From Smittium mucronatum (taxonomy: Eukaryota; Kickxellomycota; Harpellomycetes; Harpellales; Legeriomycetaceae), in the NCBI GenBank assembly GCA_001953115.1, contig LSSL01007567.1, positions 1 to 13,858 on the forward strand: DNA of 13,858 nt, read 5' to 3'. Shown in pieces: positions 7,690 to 13,858 of this stretch. A program made the translations under genes and the position numbers. Within the stretch, counting starts at the first letter, position 1. Every line of letters starts with the position of its first letter. The notes under the pieces are model-generated. The model made no database searches. It worked only from the letters and a program-made list of their open reading frames with translations, and was not told the origin of the DNA.

Positions 7690-10618
7690 ATGTCTCTGTT
7701 CGATATCGATGATCCTTGGGGGGAGAAGCAAAATTCTTCAACTGATCCGTTCTCACCTACTCCGTTTTCATCTGGACCTTTTATACTAGGTATTATTTTC
7801 AAAGCTCTCTCCTCAATGTGAAAATTATCCTTTTCACAGATATCTGAATTTCCTTCTTTCCAGCCCTTTTTTTTTTGGAAGTTATTCGATTTTTTGAATT
7901 TCAAGTTGTCTTTCGTTTATTAATATATATTTTTTTTCATGATAGATTCTGTATCTCTTCCTCCTATCTATCAGGAATCGTTTAAACAGCTGAGTAATGG
8001 AAATTCTTATGTTTCCAGAAATGATTTATCTGAATTTTTGCTTTCCGGAAATGTGCCCAAACATATTGTTGATCAGGTTTGTATATTTATAGCTCCATAT
8101 TTTTTTCTTCTTGAAATTCATATATTAATTATTATTTTTTAAATCTGGAATGCCGATAGATTCTATTCCTAGCGGTGACAGGAGACCCGCTGAAAATTGA
8201 TAGAAAAACTTTCAACGTTTCCCTTGCTTTTTTAGCTTTGGCCCAAAATAAACATGGTAACAATTTTTCCTTTCCCCATTTTTCTTTTGACTTTCTTTTT
8301 TTACAATAAATCAGACTTTTTTTTAAATTTTTTTGTGGGATTATTTTATTATTTACACATTATTATTTCCGATAGATGTTAGCATGTTGAGTCTTGAAGC
8401 CAACAAAAAAAGTGAGTTTATTTATTGGGCTTTATCCCTTTTATTTTTTTCAATCTTTGAGTTATATTTTTATTAAACTATAATTCTATCAAAATTAGCA
8501 CTTCCAACCCCCAATCTTTATGGAGCTTACTTATCAAATCCTTTCATCAGCGGAAATTCATCAAGCCATAACGTACTGGCTTCACCTTCGGATCAATTTG
8601 ATTCTAATCCTATAGGTGCCTCTGATCCCTGGGGAATGGGTAATAGCGGGAATTCCGATACTTTCTCAGTTGAACCAAGAACAAGCGCACTTTCCAATAG
8701 ACATCTCAATATGTCAGATAACTCTTCTGTTGCTTCTAATTCTCCAGCAACACCCAGTTCTAACAGTGTTTCGGAATTCAAGTTGCTGGACGGAGAGGAC
8801 ACTAAACAATTTATGTTGGATATTGATACCGTAGAGATCACCGAATCTCCTGAAAAAGGAGGGATGGTGTTTAAGCACGTGAACTACGACATAGTTAATA
8901 GCGTAAGTACTAAGTTTAATATTTACTCGTTTTTTTCGACTTTATATTCAATGGACAGTATTATTTAATTCAAGTATTAACGCTGAAGATTTATCAACTT
9001 TTTTATTTATTTTCTATAGATTTTTAGTAAAACTGTAGTGAGAAGGTATAATGACTTTTTTCTCTTGTCAACATATTTGGGAAAAAAGTACTTTTTCCGC
9101 CTGTTGCCACTAATCCCCCCTAAAGGGTTTCCAGGTAGGTTTTTTTTATGTATATACTTTTGTAGAGAGATTTGTTGAGCATGGGTGAGTCGTGCGTTAA
9201 AATATGCGAGGATAAATATTTATAGTCGATAGGACATTTTTAGACAATAGACTCATAGGATTAAACAGATTTGCCAACTCGATAATGAGATTTCCCTATT
9301 TAAGAAAGGATCCACTTGTTGAAAAGTTCTTTACTGTTGGAGAGGTTTGTTTTCTTCTTAATAACATATCAACTATACTTCAAGCTAGGAGCTTCTTTTT
9401 TTGTCAAACTGCAGTTTTCTTTTGATAACGCAACAATTTATTGCTGAGTTTAGGACATTTCAAAAGAACTGAAATCAGAATCTAACAATGTGGTGATGGA
9501 AAAGCCAAAGATCAACGAATTGACAGCAGGGATCAGATCAAAAGATATTGACGCAGTGTTTAATTCGCTTGATACGTTTTCAAAGACAGTTTCTAAAGAT
9601 TTGGAAGATATTAGAAAGATGACAACATCTCTTGAAAAAATATCCAGGTACAAGAATGTGATTGGAGAAGAGCTCTATTCGATCAGCGAAACCCTGCGGT
9701 AAATAACACATATTTATTGAAACAAAAGTGGATTCTATTTTTTAATGAAACATTTAATAGACCACAGAATATGCCATCGGAGCCTGGAGTATCTTTGCCA
9801 CTTGTACTAACCCCCAGAGAAAACGAGATCAAATTGAACAAATGCTTTCGGGATTTATCAATGAACTTTTCAGATCTTTCGTTGCTTGAAAAGTCGATGG
9901 TTAGTATAAAAACAGATTATTATTTATCTAAACCAAAGGTATCGAAAAATTAGATTTTTTTTTAAAAACGCACAATTTATTTATAGAGCGACATAACTTC
10001 GTCAGTCTGTTCTGATGGATTCAAAAAAATATATTCAATAACATATTTTATGAAGGTAACTTTTTTAAGAGATTGATGAATACTTGATTTTGATGTTTTT
10101 TGACAGGGAGAAAGTACTTTGATTATATTTTATATATAAATAAATTAGTTGCTAATTGAGAGAATAAAGGGATACAACAGAACATCTGAAACGAATAAGC
10201 TAGAAGAACGAATAATAAACTCCAAAGAACAGCTGTACACACTAGTTGAAACGAACCAAAATGAAACGATGAGACAGAAATTGAAGCTTCAGATTGAGAC
10301 AGTAAGAAGATGGATATTATTAAAAACGGAGTTAAAATAATAATAATTTTAGATTAATAGCATTTCAACTGTTTAATATTTTAGGATAGCGCAACATTGA
10401 ATGAGATCAAGTATGAAGAGAGCTTGATGAAGGCGTTGTTTTTCCAAGAAGTTGAGAGATACAGACGGTTCAAGAGCTTCTACTCTCAGATATATCTCAG
10501 ACTGGTTAGCGATAACATTAAGCACCACGATTTAATGATCAATACGTGGAGGCAGGCTATGACAGTAGCGGAAAACATTCCCAGCCACAGCAGCGATTAT
10601 ACTGACTGGAAGTCATGA
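7690..10618 (+). CDS. MVP1: Sorting nexin Mvp1 (SNX8-type), PX-BAR protein, 12 exons
   Basis: Mvp1 binds phosphatidylinositol 3-phosphate on endosomes and forms BAR-domain tubules for retromer-linked retrieval to the Golgi. Exons: 7690-7789, 7946-8076, 8160-8256, 8376-8411, 8499-8902, 9020-9134, 9244-9344, 9454-9698, 9761-9899, 9987-10055, 10149-10301, 10385-10618, giving 607 aa. The ATG at 7690 (MSLFDIDDPWGEK) is preferred to the one at 7939, because its frame joins cleanly across a GT-AG intron into DSVSLPPIYQESF. Residues 34-125 form an EH-like region typical of fungal Mvp1 (NVSLAFLALAQ). A Ser/Asn-rich linker follows to about 235. The PX domain lies at about 241-345, with RRYNDF at 264-269, PPK at 289-291 and Arg297 as the likely lipid-binding residues. 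The remaining C-terminal ~260 residues are predicted helical, as in a BAR domain. Length is slightly above yeast Mvp1 (511 aa). The last exons are the least conserved and rest on frame continuity. Introns are 48-156 bp. Confidence 0.9.
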
Positions 10619-11102
10619 GGATTTTTTTTAGGAGTAATTGGGATTTTATTAGCTAATAGTCAGCCGGGAAGCAATTTTATATACGGGGCGTTTATTGGAT
10701 ATTATATTATATGTAATAGAAATTAATATAATGATTGAGTTTTATGTGTGATTGGATGAACTTGAGCTTTTGGATTATTTATAAAGTTTATGAGTGGCCA
10801 AAATTTAAACAAGCGAATGGATTAGCGAATGAATGAGCATTTCAGATCCAGTAATAATTTTTTAGAGCGAAATCGGAAATTTATAAAAATTTGCCTGCAA
10901 AGATTATTTTATAAAATTGTTAGACTAAGAAAATAAGAGTTGAGCAGATTATTATTGTGAGGTTTTTTTAAAAAGTAGGAAAGCAGTAGACTTTGGTTTT
11001 CATTTTTTTTCTTAAAAAATAAGCTCTTTCTCTACCTCTATTAGATTATTTTTTAATTGGGTGAACTTGAGGTAGTGTTCGAGAGGGAGGAGAAGAGATA
11101 AA
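10619..11102. other. Intergenic region, MVP1 3' side and NUFIP-like 5' side
   Basis: AT-rich, with no convincing reading frame on either strand. AATATAATG-like and ATTATTTATAAAG-like words after 10700 could serve 3' end formation. A purine-rich block GAGGGAGGAGAAGAGATAAA (11080-11101) lies directly before the next ATG and may mark the transcript leader. Confidence 0.5.
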
Positions 11103-12650
11103 ATGAAAAGAATAGCTGCGTGCATTAGCAGTAGCGGTTTCAGCAGCAATAGCAATAGCAATAGCAGCGGAAGCGGAAGCGAAATCGAGGGTGAAAGTGG
11201 AGTTGGGTATAGCGGCTCACTGTTTCCTATGGCGGAGACAGGGCCGGGAACGAGACGACTAGCAGCTTACGATTCAGTGTACCGAGAAGACAATGAGGAC
11301 AGCAGTAAAAGACCAAGTGCCAAGAAGCCGCGAAATGACCTGAACTCTTCTGAACAATGGTAAATTATCCCAATTAATTACTTTGGCAGTTCGTGGGGGG
11401 GGGGGTATAGTAAAGGTATAATATAATATAATATTTTTGTTAATGGGGGTGGGAAATGTGATTTTAGGAATGAGATTAATCCGTACTTGAAGGTGAAACT
11501 GGAAACTCCAGAACAGATCGCGGCGTGGATAGCGGAGCGACGAAAGAACTATCCGACGGAAACTCGGCTTAAAAGCAAGGTAATTGAACCCTCCTTTTTT
11601 TTTTTTTTACTTTTACAAAGTCCAATATCTTTGTAGCAATTTATATAAACGTATTAAAAAAAAAAAGAAAGAGAAAATATGGGGAAAGAATACCCTTTTA
11701 AAAACAAGATTTTTATTTCTCTTTTGGCAAATTGAAAAAAAAAAAAAAAAATTATTAAAGAACAAGGATACGGGGGACCAGGGCGATATAGAGATTGATG
11801 TAAATGTAAAGGCTATATATATTTTTTATTTCAATTTTCGGACACCTCCTCTCAAAAAAGAAAAAAGTGGCTGTAATTTTTGATTTTTTTTAAAAAAAAA
11901 AACAAAAAACAATAGGAAGCAAGTTTGGCAGGAGATCCACTAGGCTTTTTGGCAGATTACGATACGGACTCAGATAGTGACACGTCGGCACCGGGAATCA
12001 AGAACGCTGAACGTCGCGTCACTACCACTAGTAGTAGTGATAGTAGCGGTAGCAGTGGCAGCGAGTCCGAAGAGGAGATTGGTATCAGCGACGAAGACGA
12101 AGACGACGGGCTAGATTCAGAGCTGGAAAACATAATCCCAATAGAAATATCATCGAAAATCAAGCCGGCAGCCGAGTACGTGCCGCTTGGGCTGGACCAT
12201 GACGAGCCGCGCTCGAAAGTGCAGCTGTGCCGCAATTTCGCCAAGGGAAAATGCCGACACGGAACCAGGTGCCGGTTCCATCATCCCGCGGTAACTACCC
12301 TTCTTTGTTCTTTTGGGAGTGCGAGAAGGCTCAACACCTCCCCCCCCTCCATTCCTCCTTACACTCCCCTTACTACTATAAAAGATGTACATGAACTTGA
12401 ATTATTTAAAATTTTATTCAGGATACGGTTGTGAAGCCGAGCTCAAGAGCTGCAGACAGCGCGCAGAGCAGACATATAGGGTTACTGGAACAGGTAAATT
12501 CCATCTTTTACAAACATCATATAGTGGCGAAATGAAAAACAAATATTGTTTGTGGAAAATTATTAAACTTAGCTGCTGGAAAAAGACATCCGGCTGGAAA
12601 ATACGCATATACTGCAATGTCTTTTTTATGTCAATTCCAATTTCTACTAG
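11103..12650 (+). CDS. NUFIP/Rsa1-like box C/D snoRNP assembly factor with CCCH zinc finger
   Basis: NUFIP/Rsa1 proteins hold Snu13/15.5K and link it to the R2TP chaperone during box C/D snoRNP assembly in the nucleus. Exons: 11103-11359, 11468-11579, probable micro-exon 11761-11799, 11916-12290, 12422-12493, 12573-12650, about 310 aa. Residues 1-60 are a Ser/Asn/Gly low-complexity segment made of AGC/AAT codon repeats. The NUFIP signature TPEQIAAWIAERRKNYPT is at 99-116 in exon 2. An acidic-Ser tract (about 150-200) follows, then a CCCH finger C-x7-C-x5-C-x3-H at Cys241, Cys249, Cys255 and His259. The carboxyl end LLEKDIRLENTHILQCLFY resembles the family's conserved tail. An alternative last splice (donor 12630, acceptor 12696) would replace the final residues with the exons at 12697-12924. 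The NUFIP motif makes the identification firm; the exact carboxyl terminus is less so. Confidence 0.85.
11395..11405 (+). repeat. G11 homopolymer in NUFIP-like intron 1
   Basis: Eleven consecutive G in the 108-bp first intron, followed by TATAATATAATATAATATT (11413-11433). It is a third long G or C run in this AT-rich window. Confidence 0.95.
11761..11799 (+). other. Probable 39-nt micro-exon of the NUFIP-like gene
   Basis: Within the 336-bp gap between the exons ending at 11579 and starting at 11916, one island of balanced composition is flanked by TTATTAAAG on the left and by the donor GTAAAT on the right. It encodes NKDTGDQGDIEID in phase 0, in frame with both neighbours, so it may be included or skipped without a frame change. 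The acceptor lacks a good pyrimidine tract and follows a poly(A) run. The uL24m gene uses a similar A-rich acceptor at 13584. Confidence 0.6.
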
Positions 12651-12696
12651 AATTACCTCCTATTTCCACCAATCATGATTCTTGTGTTTTGATCAG

Positions 12697-12924
12697 CTGC
12701 CTGTTTTCTGGCGAATCAAACGGTGTGGTTTGTTCATCCCAAGCATCGAATCAGACATCGCAAACCAGTCCGCAAGAGCAGCTGGCCAGTAGCAGCACTC
12801 TAATTTCCTTTTTTATATTTGACTTTTCAGTATATTATTAGCTGGATGGACCGCCATTGGCTTGATTAGTATCAAGGGACTTGATTACATTCGTGAGCCA
12901 TTGGATGTTATCAAGACCCACTAG
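12697..12924 (+). CDS. Unassigned protein-like exons between the NUFIP-like gene and uL24m (partial)
   Basis: I do not recognise the product. An exon 12697-12788 follows an acceptor at TGATCAG. It is joined through a 42-bp intron (GTAGCA...TTTGACTTTTCAG) to an exon 12831-12924 ending in TAG. In this frame the product reads LPVFWRIKRCGLFIPSIESD, then IANQSARAAGHILLAGWTAI, then GLISIKGLDYIREPLDVIKTH. It has a plausible membrane segment (ILLAGWTAIGLISI). No ATG is available in frame. It could be an alternative carboxyl end of the NUFIP-like protein through donor 12630, or the end of a small gene whose first exon I cannot see. Other frames, including minus-strand ones (LVGLDNIQWLTNVIKSLD at 12923-12870), are also open, so strand is not certain. 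Composition here is clearly coding-like. Confidence 0.35.
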
Positions 12925-13044
12925 TATTGATTTTCTGGATCGGAAAAAAAAAAAAATTAAAAGAATCAAAGTGTATATTTTTTTTTGAGAATACTTTATT
13001 TTAATTGTAGATTTTTTAGTCATTTTCCATAAAAAGCAAGCGAT
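12925..13044. promoter_or_regulatory. Short A/T-rich upstream region of uL24m
   Basis: 120 bp with A13 and T10 runs (about 12944-12988) directly upstream of the uL24m ATG. This is the only space for its promoter if the exons at 12697-12924 are real. No specific element is recognised. A minus-strand ATG at 13023-13021 opens a frame to 12838 that could be spliced, but support is weak. Confidence 0.35.
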
Positions 13045-13843
13045 ATGGTACTTATTCACAAATCGATTCTGAAGCGCGTGAACCCGAGGATCACGAAGCT
13101 GGTGAAGCCGCTGGCCGACGAGGCGCTGATCAAGAGCTGGAAAATCATCAAGGGCGATCAGGTGATGGTGATTGCGGGCAAGGATAAGGGCAAGACAGGT
13201 CGGGTCGTTGAAGTCACCCGCAGCCGCAACACCGTCACCGTATCCAACGTCAACACGGCAAGTCCCCTTTTTTTTTTTTTCTCCCAAACTATAAAGCTGC
13301 GCAGTGCAACCATTTTTTTGATGTGAAATGTGTGTGTGGACCAAAAAAAAAAAAAAAAAAAAACAACCAAATATATAGGCGAAAAAAAGCGTGCCAAAGG
13401 GAGATAACAGTCCATCGGGTGTGGTATTGAAGGAAATGCCGATCCATGTTTCGAACGTGGCGCTAATCGATCCTTCGGATGGGTAAGGATTTCCACCACC
13501 AAACACCGACCGCCCATTTTAATTTTTGATTTTTGATTTTTGATTTTTGATTTTGTCTTCCCCTCCCCACAAAAAAAAAAAAAGGAAACCAACTAAAGTC
13601 AAACTGGTGGCGTATATGGACCCAGAAACGGGCAAGAAGGAGAAGCGGCGGTACGCAGTAGCTACCGGCACGTACATCCCGAAACTCAAGTACATGGAGT
13701 ACCAGAACGAGTGGGCCGATGGAGACCGCGACACCGAACCTGAGGACGTGACTGCCGTTACGTACACTCCAGTTGCCGGTGAGCGGCCCATGCCCAGCGA
13801 CGTTCTCCGCGAGATTGCTAACCGAAAGCGCAATTTGATTTAA
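13045..13843 (+). CDS. Mitochondrial large-subunit ribosomal protein uL24m (KOW domain), 3 exons
   Basis: uL24 is an assembly-initiating protein of the large ribosomal subunit; this is the nuclear-encoded mitochondrial form. Exons 13045-13257, 13379-13482 and 13585-13843 join to 191 aa. The KOW motif IIKGDQVMVIAGKDKGKTGR is at 34-53. Across the first splice VSNVNT joins AKKSVPK, and the family-typical EMPIHVSNVALIDP follows at about 90-103. Across the second splice SDG joins KPTKVKLVAY, again as expected for L24. The first intron has a GC donor (GCAAGT), forced by homology because no GT donor preserves the VNTAKK junction. The second acceptor is AAAAAG after a poly(A) run. The amino terminus is basic and lacks acidic residues until position 25, compatible with mitochondrial import, though no clear cleavage site is seen. 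Exons are much more GC-rich than those of MVP1. The stop TAA is at 13841-13843. Confidence 0.93.
13258..13378 (+). other. GC-AG intron of the uL24m gene
   Basis: Donor ACG|GCAAGT and acceptor ATATATAG|GCG, 121 bp. Apart from the C at position 2, the donor matches the consensus well, as is usual for GC-AG introns. The intron contains T13 and A20-type runs. Confidence 0.85.
13521..13555 (+). repeat. (TTTTTGA)n tandem repeat in uL24m intron 2
   Basis: About four and a half copies of a 7-base unit (AATTTTTGATTTTTGATTTT...) upstream of a C-rich tract and the poly(A)-type acceptor. Confidence 0.9.
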
Positions 13844-13858
13844 CACCCCTCTCTCTCT

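Noticed and set aside
7574..7904. Minus-strand open frames over 7574-7904
   Set aside because: They lie opposite MVP1 exon 1 and intron 1 and start only at GTG or TTG codons, with no usable ATG. MVP1 explains the composition.
7939..8142. ATG at 7939 as the MVP1 start
   Set aside because: It lies inside the first intron's acceptor region. The ATG at 7690 gives a fungal-Mvp1-like amino terminus and joins in frame at 7789/7946.
8593..8841. Minus-strand frame of 82 codons and plus-strand frame 8616-8834
   Set aside because: Shadows of the large MVP1 exon 8499-8902, caused by its Ser-rich codons.
11584..11883. 99-codon plus-strand frame
   Set aside because: Mostly Lys and Phe runs from intronic homopolymers. 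Only the 39-nt island at 11761-11799 is coding-like.
12838..13506. 222-codon minus-strand frame
   Set aside because: Antisense to all of uL24m exon 1 and intron 1 and most of exon 2. The plus strand has clear L24 homology, and the frame contains translated homopolymers such as poly-Phe.
13463..13846. Minus-strand frames opposite uL24m exon 3
   Set aside because: Antisense shadows of a GC-rich conserved exon.

Overview
The window looks like nuclear DNA of an AT-rich, intron-rich fungus. The evidence is a sorting nexin of the fungal Mvp1 type with 11 short introns, a fungal-style NUFIP/Rsa1 protein and a nuclear gene for mitochondrial ribosomal protein uL24m. An early-diverging zoosporic or zygomycete-type fungus (for example a gut-dwelling Harpellales relative) is plausible, but that placement is inference from composition and transposon style only.

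Left half (1-6990): nested dead transposons. Positions 4-3898 form one Tc1/mariner-IS630-type DNA transposon with exceptionally long terminal inverted repeats of about 797 bp each. By hand alignment the two arms differ by 6 substitutions and one single-base indel. The outer ~200 bp of each arm carries nine degenerate units spaced 20-23 bp apart, a candidate phased transposase-binding array. The transposase between the arms is a wreck with stops, frameshifts and an unexplained ~750 bp insertion. The element sits inside an older non-LTR (LINE-like) retrotransposon read on the minus strand (about 6988 down to 3899). In that fossil I can read an ORF1 with a CCHC zinc knuckle broken by a TGA, an endonuclease GDFN-like motif, the linker and the start of the reverse transcriptase. 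Reverse transcriptase homology stops exactly at the transposon edge.

Right half (7227-13843): host genes. A poorly resolved small minus-strand gene (7276-7632) lies head to head with MVP1 (7690-10618, 12 exons, 607 aa, PX-BAR sorting nexin). After about 480 bp of intergenic DNA comes a NUFIP/Rsa1-like snoRNP assembly factor (11103-12650) with a probable 39-nt micro-exon and a CCCH zinc finger. Then come protein-like but unassigned exons (12697-12924), and uL24m (13045-13843, 191 aa), whose first intron is a GC-AG intron. MVP1, NUFIP-like and uL24m all point rightwards. They serve endosomal retrieval, box C/D snoRNP assembly and mitochondrial translation, so I see no shared pathway. Exons of the last two genes are visibly more GC-rich than MVP1, while all introns are full of A/T homopolymers.

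No tRNA, rRNA, CRISPR array or origin was recognised. Exon coordinates were worked out by hand from frame continuity and splice signals, without transcript data.
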